Assembly (NCBI GenBank): GCA_002337215.1
Contig: DDFO01000063.1
Location: 7,126-35,793 of the forward strand
Origin: Phycisphaerales bacterium UBA1926
Lineage (GTDB): Bacteria; Planctomycetota; Phycisphaerae; Phycisphaerales; UBA1924
Reading direction: 5' to 3'
DNA length: 28,668 bases
The position numbers were made by a program, and so were the translations under genes. The stretch's first letter is position 1. Every line of letters starts with the position of its first letter. The notes under the pieces are model-generated. The model searched no databases. It was not told the origin of the DNA and saw nothing but the letters and a program-made list of their open reading frames with translations. Positions 6,943 to 15,170 of the stretch are shown here, piece by piece.

Positions 6943-8382
6943 CTACGAGAGCGCGGCGATCGCTCGGTTGTATGCGCCCTGGAAGCTCGCCGACGCGATG
7001 AGGTAGGCGGTGATGACTCCCAGCGGGATCCAGATCAGGTCGGCGGGTGCGCGGTCCTCAAGGAACACGGGGACCGGCGCACAGGCCGCCTCGATGCGTT
7101 CGCGTCGCGCCTGGCGCTGATCGACCGAGAGCACGGCCCATCGGGCGCGGGCCTCGGCCTCGACGCGCTGGGGGTAGCCGAACGGCCAGTAGCGGTAGTC
7201 TCGGGCGACCTTCTCGGCATTGCCCCAGGTGGGCCATTCGAGTGTCTGCTCGTCTTCCCACTCGGCGACGATCTCGTCGGCGATGGTCGCGAGCTGCTTG
7301 TGTTCGTCGTCGTAGGTCGCGGCGACGGCGCGGAGGTGGTGCGAGCCCACCAACGCACCGCCCACCATGCCGAGCGTGATGACGACCCCCGCGACGCATG
7401 CGGCGAATCGGCCCGTCGCCGGATCACCGAACCCTCGGTTGCCCAGGTAGACACCGGCACCGGCCGCGACGCCGACCGCCCAGGCGAGGACGCGCATCGT
7501 GTCCCCCGAATCCGCTCTCAAGAGCACCCACACGCTCGCGGCGAGAAGGCCGCTGAGCACACCGACCGCGTACCCCACGGGGATGCTGACGCGTTTGCGC
7601 CGGGGCCTGGCGATGAAATCGGGCCCCGCGTCTTCGTCGGACGGGCTCGTCTCTGTCGGATCATCCCCCGGCTCGGCCGGTTGACCGTCGGCGGAGCCGG
7701 ATTCCGCGGCCTCCGGCGTTTCGGGCTCGTCCGCCGCGTGGAGTCGCTCACCGGTTTCGAGATTGGTCCCACAATGGACGCAGAGCATCGAGAACGGCGG
7801 GATGTCACCGCCGCAGACCGGGCAGGAGTCGCTTGTCGGAAATTCCGGGAGTCCGGGATCGGCGTCATCGGTCGGGCGCCGGGGCGACGGCGACGGCGAC
7901 GGCGACGGCGAGCGGGATTCCTCGTCGAGTTGGATCTCGATCCGGCTGTCGTTGTTGGTGGCAAGAGGCGGGGTGGGACGGTTCCCTGGGGAAGGTGACC
8001 CGATCGCGGCGCGGAGTTCGTTGATGGCAGCGCGGAGCTCATCGATCGCGGCGGCGGAGGCCGGTGCGTCGGGGTTGGCCGATGGTCCGTGGACGCCCGA
8101 TTCACCGCTCACGCCGACGGGCTGTTCGCCGGTGGGCGGCTCGCTCGCCGGCGCATCGGCGGGGGACGACTGCGCGCGCTCGATGGCGCTGTCCATCGCG
8201 TCACCCGTGGTGATGCCGGTCGCGGACAAACCACTGGACGACGCACGCGAGGCCTCGGCGCGGATGCGCTTGGCGACCCCGAGGCAGACGCGGCATGCGT
8301 ACCGCCCCCGCTCGTCGACGACACGGTCGCGGTCCGAGCAATCCCGTCGGCAGAAGATGCAGATCTTCTCATGCGTCGTCAT
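6943..8382 (-). CDS. Zinc-finger/zinc-ribbon multi-pass membrane protein, 479 aa
   Basis: An N-terminal cysteine cluster spaced C-x2-C-x3-C-x14-C-x2-C (C8, C11, C15, C30, C33; ICIFCRRDCSDRDR ... YACRVC) is followed by a long disordered linker. The linker contains a duplicated ELRAAI heptad and a Ser-Pro run near residues 158-167. A zinc ribbon follows (CPVCG ... LCVHCGTNLETG; C187, C190, C201, C204), then an acidic linker, three membrane segments (about 268-290, 297-314, 326-348), a soluble stretch rich in W/R, and a last membrane segment (about 449-466). The function is not recognised. The ATG at 8382 is preferred over an in-frame GTG at 8388 because GAGAAG lies 5 nt before it and abuts the GTG. 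The protein is clearly paralogous in architecture to the next gene upstream. Confidence 0.82.
   Translation of the reverse strand: MTTHEKICIFCRRDCSDRDRVVDERGRYACRVCLGVAKRIRAEASRASSSGLSATGITTGDAMDSAIERAQSSPADAPASEPPTGEQPVGVSGESGVHGPSANPDAPASAAAIDELRAAINELRAAIGSPSPGNRPTPPLATNNDSRIEIQLDEESRSPSPSPSPSPRRPTDDADPGLPEFPTSDSCPVCGGDIPPFSMLCVHCGTNLETGERLHAADEPETPEAAESGSADGQPAEPGDDPTETSPSDEDAGPDFIARPRRKRVSIPVGYAVGVLSGLLAASVWVLLRADSGDTMRVLAWAVGVAAGAGVYLGNRGFGDPATGRFAACVAGVVITLGMVGGALVGSHHLRAVAATYDDEHKQLATIADEIVAEWEDEQTLEWPTWGNAEKVARDYRYWPFGYPQRVEAEARARWAVLSVDQRQARRERIEAACAPVPVFLEDRAPADLIWIPLGVITAYLIASASFQGAYNRAIAALS
7883..7912. repeat. Hexanucleotide tandem repeat encoding Ser-Pro units
   Basis: GGCGAC is repeated four times exactly from 7883 to 7906, with a fifth copy differing at its last base (GGCGAG, 7907-7912). 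On the coding (minus) strand it reads as alternating Ser-Pro codons in the linker of the zinc-finger membrane protein. The 6-bp unit keeps frame when copy number changes. Confidence 0.85.
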
Positions 8383-8507
8383 GCGCACTTCTCATACGAA
8401 AACAGTAGTCTCGGGAACAGAACTCCGGGGCCCGCGCCTCGGACGCACCGACCCGGAGGCGAGGAGCGCCAACAACGCGACAGCCCGGCTCGGAGCCTTT
8501 GTTCGAA

Positions 8508-9287
8508 TCAGAAATCGCTCGAGAGCATCTCGGGGTTGTTGATCATCACCGCGGCGTAGCAGCCGATGTACGCGAGGACGGAGAGCCAGTAGTTGGCTTT
8601 CCAGCTGGTCCGCGTGCTCCCGACGATGCAGTAATAGAACGTGAACGCGAGCGCCGTCGGCAGCCCCAGGCAAGGGATGATGCTGCACAGCCCCATGATG
8701 CCCCACTTCGAGTCGCCGTCCTGGAACGCGGCGACGATCATCATGATCCACGCGGCCAGCGTCCAGAGCGCCGCGACGCCGGCGAAGATGATGCCCATCT
8801 CGCCGAGCAGGGCCGATGCCGCGATCAGACCGATCGCGCCGAGCAGGCCGACGATGACGACCGTGTTCTCTCCGCCCAGGGAGATGCCGCCGCCGCCTGA
8901 CGACTTGTCCTTCTCGGCTTTCTGGACCCGCGTGAACACCCGTTTGCCCGACTGGGTATTGAAGCCGCACCCCATGCAGACGACCGCGTCGGGCATCATC
9001 GGGTGCTCGCACTTGGGGCATTTGGGCTGCTCGATCTCGCCCAACGCGATCTGACCCTCGGCGGATCTCGACGCCCAGTGCTCCATCATCCCGGCCCCGG
9101 TCGCCGCGCGCGCTGCGTCGGGGGCGGCTTTGGGGGCGGCGTCCGGTCGATCTCGCGTCGCGGACTTCTTGCCCGCCTGCTTCTTCTCGACGCAGGCTCG
9201 GCAGGCGTACTGCCCCTTGCCGTCCTTGATCCGGGGCCTGTCGGTGCAGTCTTCTCCGCAAATGATGCAGCGTTTTCCATCCGCCAT
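8508..9287 (-). CDS. Zinc-finger/zinc-ribbon membrane protein, paralogue of its neighbour, 259 aa
   Basis: It has the same layout as the adjacent 479-aa protein but shorter. The N-terminal cluster has identical spacing C-x2-C-x3-C-x14-C-x2-C (C7, C10, C14, C29, C32; CIICGEDCTDRPR ... YACRAC). An Ala/Lys/Asp-rich linker, a zinc ribbon (CPKCE ... VCMGCGFNTQSGKRV; C90, C93, C104, C107) and four membrane segments follow (about 143-159, 163-188, 195-222, 233-249). The ATG at 9287 has an AGGGGG ribosome site 7 nt upstream. The earlier in-frame start at 9317 lies over it without support. Cysteine domains are presumably cytoplasmic and bind zinc. The role is unknown; no catalytic motif is visible. 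It is probably co-transcribed with the 479-aa gene (125 bp gap). Confidence 0.85.
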   Translation of the reverse strand: MADGKRCIICGEDCTDRPRIKDGKGQYACRACVEKKQAGKKSATRDRPDAAPKAAPDAARAATGAGMMEHWASRSAEGQIALGEIEQPKCPKCEHPMMPDAVVCMGCGFNTQSGKRVFTRVQKAEKDKSSGGGGISLGGENTVVIVGLLGAIGLIAASALLGEMGIIFAGVAALWTLAAWIMMIVAAFQDGDSKWGIMGLCSIIPCLGLPTALAFTFYYCIVGSTRTSWKANYWLSVLAYIGCYAAVMINNPEMLSSDF

Positions 9288-9410
9288 CGGCGTGCCCCCT
9301 GATCTGCGACCGGACATGTCCCGCTCGGATCCGTCCCGGCCCCGCCCCCCGAGGGCCAGAACCTAACGACTTCGATGAATCTCCGCAATCAAAACGGCGA
9401 AAAACACCCT

Positions 9411-9444
9411 CCTGACAGACCTGATAGATGTCGATCAGGTCAGG
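9411..9444. promoter_or_regulatory. Imperfect palindrome between the zinc-finger pair and the MATE gene
   Basis: ACCTGAT (9419-9425) and ATCAGGT (9434-9440) form a perfect 7-bp inverted repeat with 8-nt centre. Outer bases extend it: CCTGA from 9411 pairs with TCAGG ending at 9444, if four bases bulge on the left arm. It lies midway between the divergent starts at 9287 and 9543, fitting a dimeric repressor site. No specific regulator family can be named. Confidence 0.45.
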
Positions 9445-9542
9445 ACCGTGCGGGCGGGCCGCCGGAGCGTCCGCGGATTACTCAGATCGACCTGCGAGCG
9501 GGATGACCGCCGTACCATCGCTGTTTCCGCGGAGACCCGTTT

Positions 9543-11201
9543 GTGATCAGCCGGACGCCGAACGACGAGACCAACCGAACGGCGGACCCCATGAGCGCGC
9601 GCGGAAACCCGGGACCGACCACCCAGCCGACACCCGCTGCAGAGACACACCTCCGCAAGCCGCAGGGGTTGACCGACGACGGGCGGTTCCGCGCGGGCCG
9701 GCTCGCGGGTCTCGGTATGGGCGCGGCGATCTGGACACTGTCGTGGCCAGTGATGATCGAATCGTTCCTGAACTCTCTGGTGGGGCTCACCGACACCGTC
9801 CTTGCGGCGGGGCTGGGCGTCGCCGAAGCGGACGCGATCGCGGGCGCGTCGTACATCATGTGGTTCATCGGGCTGGTGATCATGGCGGTGGGCGTCGGCG
9901 CGACCGCGATGATCAGCCGGGCGGTCGGCGCAGGCCGGCTCGCGGCGGCGCGGGCGGTGCTGGGGCAATCGGTGCTCGTGGGGCTCATCGTCGGGGGGTT
10001 GACCGCGGCGGGCGTGGTCGCACTCGCCGGCCCCGTGGCGGGCGTGATGCGGATGACCGACGAGGCGACCGCCTCGTTCGTGACCTACATGCAGATCATC
10101 GCGTACGGCGTGCCGGGCGCGTCGATGCTGTTCATCCTGACGGCGTGCGCGCGGGGCGCCGGCGACGCGCGGAGGCCGCTCTACGCGATGATCGCGCGGA
10201 ACGTCGTGAATATCACCGTGAGCTTCCTGCTCAGCGGCGTGGATATCACGCGGACGAGCGTCGTGACGAATGCGGCGGGTATCGAGGAGGTGATCAACCG
10301 CACGATCATCGCGAACCCGGCGTCGTTCGATCTGGGCATCCTCGGGATCGCGATCGGGACCGTCGCGGGCGATATCGTCGGGGCGATGATCCTGCTGGGC
10401 ATGGCGCTGCGGGGTACGTGGGGCATCGCGCTGCTGCGTCGCCGGCTGGTGCCCCACTGGATCACGATCCGCAGACTCCTCAACCTGGGCTGGCCGAACT
10501 TCCTCGAGACCAGCGGGATGTGGTTCGGGAACTTCCTGTTGATCGTGATGGTGGGTGTGATCAGCGCCCAGGCCCTCGCGGCGGGCAAGAACGCGGGCCT
10601 GCTCGGGGCGCACATGATCGCGATCCGCATCGAGGCGATGAGCTTCCTCCCGGGTTTCGCGATGGGCACCGCCGCGGCGACGCTCGCGGGGCAGTACCTG
10701 GGCGCCCGCCGACCGGACATGGCAAGGAAGTCGATGCTGACGTGCGCTTCGATCGCCTCGGCGATCATGCTCGCGTTCGGGATCGCGTTCATCACCATCC
10801 CCAAGAACCTCGTCGGGGTGTTGAGCGCACAGCCCGAGCACCTTGAGACGACACCCACCCTCCTGTTCATCTGCGGCTGGGTGCAGGTACCGTTCGCGCT
10901 GGGCATCGTCTTCCGCACCGCGATGCGGGGGGCGGGCGACGTCAAGGTCGTGATGGGGATGACCTGGATCTCGACCTACGCGATCCGTCTGCCGCTCGCG
11001 TTCCTGCTCAGCGGGGCGGACATCGTGCTGGGCGGGACCGACGCGTCGCCCTGGCTCGAGATCGCCAACCCGATGCCCGATGATTTCCCGATCCAGGGGC
11101 TCTGGGGGATGTGGATCGGCATGTGCACGGACCTCGTGCTCCGGGGGATGATCTTCACCGCCCGGTTTATCCAGGGCGGGTGGATGAAAGCCAAGGTCTA
11201 G
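9543..11201 (+). CDS. MATE-family efflux transporter, 552 aa
   Basis: Twelve-helix inner-membrane antiporter of the MATE (multidrug and toxic compound extrusion) family, driven by H+ or Na+. The two-fold family signature is visible: ACARGAGDARRPL (about 201-213) in the first half and TAMRGAGDVKVVM in the second. PVMIESFLNSLVGLTDTVLA in helix 1 is also family-typical. At 552 residues it is longer than the usual ~450. The extra length is a ~50-residue Pro/Thr-rich N-terminal tail, a loop insertion at about 233-263 (DITRTSVVTNAAGIEEV...), and a second loop before the last helix (DIVLGGTDASPWLEIANP). The start is GTG at 9543, with GGAG about 8 nt upstream. An ATG at 9591 is the alternative and has a poorer ribosome site. 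The substrate is unknown. Divergent from the zinc-finger pair, with a palindrome between. Confidence 0.92.
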   Translation: MISRTPNDETNRTADPMSARGNPGPTTQPTPAAETHLRKPQGLTDDGRFRAGRLAGLGMGAAIWTLSWPVMIESFLNSLVGLTDTVLAAGLGVAEADAIAGASYIMWFIGLVIMAVGVGATAMISRAVGAGRLAAARAVLGQSVLVGLIVGGLTAAGVVALAGPVAGVMRMTDEATASFVTYMQIIAYGVPGASMLFILTACARGAGDARRPLYAMIARNVVNITVSFLLSGVDITRTSVVTNAAGIEEVINRTIIANPASFDLGILGIAIGTVAGDIVGAMILLGMALRGTWGIALLRRRLVPHWITIRRLLNLGWPNFLETSGMWFGNFLLIVMVGVISAQALAAGKNAGLLGAHMIAIRIEAMSFLPGFAMGTAAATLAGQYLGARRPDMARKSMLTCASIASAIMLAFGIAFITIPKNLVGVLSAQPEHLETTPTLLFICGWVQVPFALGIVFRTAMRGAGDVKVVMGMTWISTYAIRLPLAFLLSGADIVLGGTDASPWLEIANPMPDDFPIQGLWGMWIGMCTDLVLRGMIFTARFIQGGWMKAKV

Positions 11202-11243
11202 CCGGCCGTGGGGTTTGGAGTCGCGTTCGTCATGCCCGTCGTG

Positions 11244-12107
11244 TCAGACAAGGCCCAGCGCGAAGAAGGCCGCCGTGAACACGAGGTCGGCGAAGATGAT
11301 CGCGACGACGGACTGGACCACGGTGTTGGTCGTCGCGTTGCCCACACCCGCGGCGCCTCCGGAGACGGCGAGCCCGTTGTAGCAGGCGATGAGGCCGATG
11401 AGCATCCCGAAGACACCGCCCTTGATGAACCCCGAGAAAAAGTCGCTGAACTTCACCTGATCAACGAGGTTGCTGGTGAACGTCGCGTAGGGGATCTCGA
11501 GCACGGTGACCGAGATGAGCATGGCGCACAGGATCGCCATCCCGCTGGCGATCACGCCCAGGGCGGTCATGCTCAGGATCGACGCGAGCACGCGGGGGAC
11601 GACCAGGAACCGGATCGGGTTGAGCGCGTGGGCCTCGAGCGCCTCGATCTCTTCGCTGACGACCATCGTGCCGATCTCCGCGGCGATCGACGCGCCCGCG
11701 AACCCCGTCAACACAATGGCGCCGATGAGCGGTCCCAGCTCGCGGAGGACCGCGACCCCGATGATGTTGGCGATCAGCGGGCGCTGGCCGAACTCGTCGA
11801 GCGGGGGCGCAAGCTGGAGCGCGAGGATGAGCCCGACGACGCCCGAGACGAGCGAGACGATGAAGATCGAGCGGACACCGACGCGGACGATCTGTGACAC
11901 GACCGCGGCCTTGCCGATGCGGACTTTTCTCCGCGTGGCGCCGCGCCAGATCCACGTCATGCTGTCGGCGAGAAGGTAGAACAGCCCCCCGATCTGATCG
12001 AGCGCGGTCATGACCTTCCGGCCGACGACGTCGAGGATCGGCGCGATCAGCAGGCCCCCCAGCGGGAGACCGGGCTTGCGGGCGGGCTGGGTGTCGTTGT
12101 CGGCCAT
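11244..12107 (-). CDS. mlaE: MlaE-type ABC lipid-transport permease, 287 aa
   Basis: Inner-membrane permease of the MlaE/TGD1 (formerly DUF140) family, which moves phospholipids between membranes with an MlaF-type ATPase and MCE-domain partner. The family core is visible at about 122-157: ELGPLIGAIVLTGFAGASIA followed by AEIGTMVVSEEIEAL, then LNPIRFLVVPRVLA. Five to six hydrophobic segments follow an N-terminal amphipathic stretch (about 28-50). The ~30-residue N-terminal tail is Pro/Gly-rich. It lies 18 bp after the STAS gene, as the last gene of a lipoprotein-RsbW-STAS-MlaE run. No mlaF or mlaD gene is in the window. The adjacent STAS gene recalls MlaB, the STAS subunit of the E. coli MlaFEDB complex. 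The symbol reflects family membership. Confidence 0.88.
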   Translation of the reverse strand: MADNDTQPARKPGLPLGGLLIAPILDVVGRKVMTALDQIGGLFYLLADSMTWIWRGATRRKVRIGKAAVVSQIVRVGVRSIFIVSLVSGVVGLILALQLAPPLDEFGQRPLIANIIGVAVLRELGPLIGAIVLTGFAGASIAAEIGTMVVSEEIEALEAHALNPIRFLVVPRVLASILSMTALGVIASGMAILCAMLISVTVLEIPYATFTSNLVDQVKFSDFFSGFIKGGVFGMLIGLIACYNGLAVSGGAAGVGNATTNTVVQSVVAIIFADLVFTAAFFALGLV

Positions 12108-12125
12108 CGGGGGCAGACTACCGCA

Positions 12126-12464
12126 TCAGAGGCCGGCGATGTCGTCGATGGTTGGCTCGATGTGGAAGAACTGATCGAGTCGTGCGATCTCGAAGATCGC
12201 GCGGACCCGGTCGTTCATGCCGCACAGGATCATCTCGGTGCTGTTTCCCTTGGCGGTCCGCATGCACTCGACGAGTGTCGCGAGACCCGACGAATCCATG
12301 TACCCCACCTCTTTGAGGTTCACCACGAGCTTGATGGGCTTGCGGTCGTTGACCTCGCGCAGCGACGCGCGGAAGTCCGGCGAACGGCTCATGTCGATAT
12401 CGCCCTCGGGCGACACGACCACCGCGTTGCCCCTGTTCTCGACCCCGATGTTCTGATCGCTCAT
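12126..12464 (-). CDS. STAS-domain anti-sigma-factor antagonist (RsbV/SpoIIAA-like), 112 aa
   Basis: Single-domain STAS protein. VSPEGDIDMSRSPDFRASLR (about 18-37) and LVVNLKEVGYMDSSGLATLV (46-65) carry the family core, including the D57-S58-S59-G60 motif that holds the phosphorylated serine in SpoIIAA/RsbV. Unphosphorylated antagonists bind an RsbW-type kinase and release its partner. Phosphorylation switches this off. The gene overlaps the upstream RsbW-like gene by 4 bp (ATGA) and has a strong GGGGGAAG ribosome site. The mlaE gene starts 18 bp downstream. It could therefore act as a classical antagonist, as an MlaB-like subunit of the permease, or as a link between the two. Its phosphorylatable serine supports kinase control. 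Confidence 0.9.
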   Translation of the reverse strand: MSDQNIGVENRGNAVVVSPEGDIDMSRSPDFRASLREVNDRKPIKLVVNLKEVGYMDSSGLATLVECMRTAKGNSTEMILCGMNDRVRAIFEIARLDQFFHIEPTIDDIAGL

Positions 12465-12967
12465 TCGGCTTCTTCCCCCTGCGTCGCGCCGCCCGCGTTG
12501 TCCGAGGTCCCGGCGGTTGCGCCGGGTGTTCCCGGCGCGTGCTTGACCATCGTCAGACGCATCCCCTTGGTTTCACGCTTGCTGTATTGCACGTCGTCCA
12601 TCACCTCGCGGATGATGTGCACACCCAGCCCACCGGGGCGGATGTCGTCGAGATCCCGGCTCTTGAGCTGCTCGGGCTCGACCTGCCGCGCCTCGTCGTC
12701 GATCTGGAGGCGGAGCCCCCGGGGCTTGCCGTCGGTGTCGGTCGTCGCGGGCCAGAGGCGGATCCAGATCGGCTTGTCGGCCGCACGGTCGTAGCCGTGC
12801 CTGATGATGTTGCAGAGCGCCTCATCGACCGCGAGGGCGATCTTCGAGCATTGGAGATCATCGAACCCGAGCCGTCGCGAGACGGAACTGACCAGTTCGC
12901 GCGCGCCGCTGAGGTAGATCGGGTCGCTGACGAGGCGGATCTCGATGTGAGGGTCGGTGGTCATCAT
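12461..12967 (-). CDS. RsbW/SpoIIAB-type serine kinase (GHKL ATPase), 168 aa
   Basis: GHKL-fold anti-sigma-type kinase. The N-box [12 protein letters not shown] (48-59) holds the general-base Glu (E49) and Mg-binding N53. The G2 loop PGGLGVHII is at 111-119. The G1 region reads DDEARQVEP (90-98): the aspartate is kept but the D-x-G-x-G glycines are replaced, a variation also found in many RsbW-like proteins. The C-terminal ~25 residues are Gly/Ala/Thr-rich and disordered. The start is placed at tandem ATGs at 12967/12964. The frame stays open to 13567, but that extension overlaps the lipoprotein gene and guaA and has no family similarity. Ribosome site weak. It partners, by overlap, the STAS protein. 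No sigma factor gene is in the window. Confidence 0.87.
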   Translation of the reverse strand: MMTTDPHIEIRLVSDPIYLSGARELVSSVSRRLGFDDLQCSKIALAVDEALCNIIRHGYDRAADKPIWIRLWPATTDTDGKPRGLRLQIDDEARQVEPEQLKSRDLDDIRPGGLGVHIIREVMDDVQYSKRETKGMRLTMVKHAPGTPGATAGTSDNAGGATQGEEAE

Positions 12968-12999
12968 CGGGTGTTGCGAGAGTCGTCGGTCGGGCCGCG

Positions 13000-13350
13000 T
13001 CAGTTCTTGAGGGCCGGTTCCGGCGTTTCCGGCGATTCGTCGCTGGCGAGTCCATTGTCGGCCGCCCAGGCACGCCACCGCCGGACCGCGTTCGAGCGGG
13101 CCCACCACGGGTCCGCGTAATGATACCCAAGGGTCTCCCCGGTGACCCGTTCCAGCGATCGGATCGCCAGCAGGCGGGCGCCCGGGTCGTTGCTCTCGAG
13201 TTGCTCGATCAGATCGGGCACCTTGCTCCGATCCCCCGATTCCCCTGCCTTGCTGATCGCCACGAGCCGGCTCGTCGGATCCGGGGAGTCGAATCCGCTC
13301 GGCGTCGAGGGGATGCATCCGCTGAGCGCAACCGTCATGATCGCCAGCAT
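13000..13350 (-). CDS. Small HEAT-repeat-like lipoprotein, 116 aa
   Basis: A short hydrophobic leader ends in a lipobox ([12 protein letters not shown], predicted acylated C12). A Pro/Ser/Asp linker follows, then about 60 residues with HEAT-like helices ([40 protein letters not shown], then [20 protein letters not shown]). The frame remains open upstream to 13608, but that would run through the guaA start region, so the ATG at 13350 is used. Its ribosome site is weak, and the true start may differ by a few codons. It is the first gene of the minus-strand run with RsbW, STAS and MlaE (32 bp before RsbW) and is divergent from guaA. It could be an envelope sensor or scaffold for that group, which is inference from position only. 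Confidence 0.72.
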   Translation of the reverse strand: MLAIMTVALSGCIPSTPSGFDSPDPTSRLVAISKAGESGDRSKVPDLIEQLESNDPGARLLAIRSLERVTGETLGYHYADPWWARSNAVRRWRAWAADNGLASDESPETPEPALKN

Positions 13351-13452
13351 CGACCCGACGAATCGGTTTGCGTATCGTCCCCATTCCCCCCCGCCGGCTC
13401 CCGAGCAGCAGGCATCGGCAGAGCATGGGCGGGACGCACGGACGAGGACGCG

Positions 13453-15063
13453 ATGGCAGCACACGAGCACGAAACGCCCCTTTCCAGAGGTGCACAGGCC
13501 GGGGGTCTTCAAGGCGAGGTCGTCCCGATCCTGGACTTCGGTTCCCAGACCGCCCAGCTGATCGCACGCCGCGCCCGTGACTCGGGCGTCTACGCCGTGC
13601 TTGTCCACCCGAGCATATCGGCCGATGAACTCCGTGCCATGCAGCCCAAGGGGATCATCCTCTCGGGTGGGCCCTCAAGTGTCGACGACGAGGGCGCGCC
13701 CACATGCGACCCCGGCATTTTCTCGCTGGGGATCCCCGTCCTGGGCATCTGCTACGGGATGCAGCTCGCTTGCAAACTGATGGGCGCCAAGGTCGACCGG
13801 GCCGACCACCGCGAGTTCGGGCGCGCCTCGCTCGATGTCAACCACGACAACGGAGGCAAGGGCACCCTCTTCAACGCGATCCCGGGGCACACGACGGTCT
13901 GGATGTCGCACGGCGACCAGATCACCGGGCTCGAGAGCGCGGGGCTCGTCCCCACCGCCGCGACCAAGAGCTGCCCGTACGCCGCGGTGCGGTCGGAGGA
14001 CGGCCTGTTCCGGGGCGTGCAGTTCCACCCCGAGGTGACCCACACGCCGCACGGGACGGACATGATCCGCAACTTCCTCTACGAGATCTGCGGCTGCGAG
14101 GGGCTCTGGCGGATGGCGGACTTCGCGGAGGCCCAGGCCGACGCGATCCGCGAGCGGGTGGGCGACAAGCGAGTCATCTGCGGGCTCAGCGGCGGTGTCG
14201 ATTCCTCCGTCGCCGCGGCGCTGATCCACAAAGCGATCGGCGACCAGCTCACCTGCGTCTTCGTCGATAACGGCCTGCTCCGCAAGAACGAACGAGAGCT
14301 CGTCGAAACGACGTTCCGCGACCATTTCCATATCGATCTTCGCGTCGTGAACGCGACCGACGATTTCCTGGGCGACCTCGCGGGGATCGACGATCCGCAA
14401 GAGAAGCGCAAACGCATCGGCCACCGATTCATCGAAGTGTTCAAAGAAGCCGCGAGCGATCTGCCCGATGCGCAGTACCTCGCGCAGGGCACGCTCTACC
14501 CCGACGTCATCGAATCGGGGCACGGGCACGCGGGCAACTCGGCGAACATCAAACTTCATCATAATGTTGGCGGCCTCCCCGAAGAACTCGGATTCGATCT
14601 CATCGAGCCGCTTCGGGATCTTTTTAAGGATGAAGTCAGAAAGCTCGGCGAGGTTCTGGGCGTGCCCGACCAGATCGTCTGGCGCCACCCCTTCCCGGGT
14701 CCGGGCCTCGCGGTCCGCGTGCTGGGCGACATCACGAAAGACAAACTCGACGTCCTCCGCGACTGCGATGAGATCCTGCTCGAGGAAATCGTCGCCGCCG
14801 AACTCTACCGGCGGACGAGCCAGGTCTTCGCCGTGCTACTCCCGATCCAGAGCGTGGGCGTGATGGGGGACGGGCGGACGTACGAGAAGGCCGTCGCGAT
14901 CCGCGCGGTCGAGACGCAGGACTTCATGACCGCCGACTGGGCGCGGATCCCGTTCGATGTGCTCGCGCGGATCAGCAACCGGATCATCAACGAGGTCCGG
15001 GGCGTCAACCGCGTCGTCTATGACATCTCGAGCAAGCCCCCCGCGACGATCGAATGGGAATGA
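13453..15063 (+). CDS. guaA: GMP synthase (glutamine-hydrolysing), 536 aa
   Basis: Converts XMP, glutamine and ATP to GMP in purine biosynthesis; cytosolic. The N-terminal class I glutamine amidotransferase domain (about 22-215) has nucleophile C100 in GICYGMQL and the H192/E194 dyad in QFHPEV. The ATP-pyrophosphatase domain follows, with P-loop GLSGGVDSS (244-252). The C-terminal dimerisation domain ends with the invariant-type [13 protein letters not shown]. Length agrees with the family (about 525). A ~20-residue N-terminal extension ([17 protein letters not shown]) precedes the conserved [10 protein letters not shown]. The ATG at 13453 has GAGGA just upstream. The open frame extends back to 13120 but only as antisense of the lipoprotein gene. 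Downstream is an unusual long-range inverted repeat rather than a clear terminator. Confidence 0.98.
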   Translation: MAAHEHETPLSRGAQAGGLQGEVVPILDFGSQTAQLIARRARDSGVYAVLVHPSISADELRAMQPKGIILSGGPSSVDDEGAPTCDPGIFSLGIPVLGICYGMQLACKLMGAKVDRADHREFGRASLDVNHDNGGKGTLFNAIPGHTTVWMSHGDQITGLESAGLVPTAATKSCPYAAVRSEDGLFRGVQFHPEVTHTPHGTDMIRNFLYEICGCEGLWRMADFAEAQADAIRERVGDKRVICGLSGGVDSSVAAALIHKAIGDQLTCVFVDNGLLRKNERELVETTFRDHFHIDLRVVNATDDFLGDLAGIDDPQEKRKRIGHRFIEVFKEAASDLPDAQYLAQGTLYPDVIESGHGHAGNSANIKLHHNVGGLPEELGFDLIEPLRDLFKDEVRKLGEVLGVPDQIVWRHPFPGPGLAVRVLGDITKDKLDVLRDCDEILLEEIVAAELYRRTSQVFAVLLPIQSVGVMGDGRTYEKAVAIRAVETQDFMTADWARIPFDVLARISNRIINEVRGVNRVVYDISSKPPATIEWE

Positions 15064-15068
15064 AAATC

Positions 15069-15132
15069 ACCGAACAGGCTGTAAATATCCCCAATAATCC
15101 GGAATAGGGCGGGTTCGGTTGACCTGTTCGGT
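15069..15132. promoter_or_regulatory. 10-bp inverted repeat spanning the guaA / repeat-protein gap
   Basis: ACCGAACAGG (15069-15078) and CCTGTTCGGT (15123-15132) are perfect inverted copies separated by 44 bp of relatively AT-rich sequence, starting 6 bp after the guaA stop. A smaller hairpin, GTGGT/ACCAC (15150-15164), lies just beyond. They may form a large stem ending guaA transcription or paired operator sites for the following secreted-protein gene. Confidence 0.45.
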
Positions 15133-15170
15133 ATAACTTGAGGCTGTCAGTGGTGTTGTACCACAGGGAG

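Noticed and set aside
13120..13452. N-terminal extension of guaA
   Set aside because: This stretch is antisense to the lipoprotein gene. GMP synthase similarity begins after the ATG at 13453, which has its own ribosome site.
12968..13567. 200-residue N-terminal extension of the RsbW-like protein
   Set aside because: It covers the lipoprotein gene and the guaA start and is low-complexity. The GHKL domain begins naturally at the tandem ATGs near 12967.
15118..15137. TTGACC followed by TATAAC as a sigma-70 promoter
   Set aside because: The hexamers are only 8 bp apart instead of about 17.
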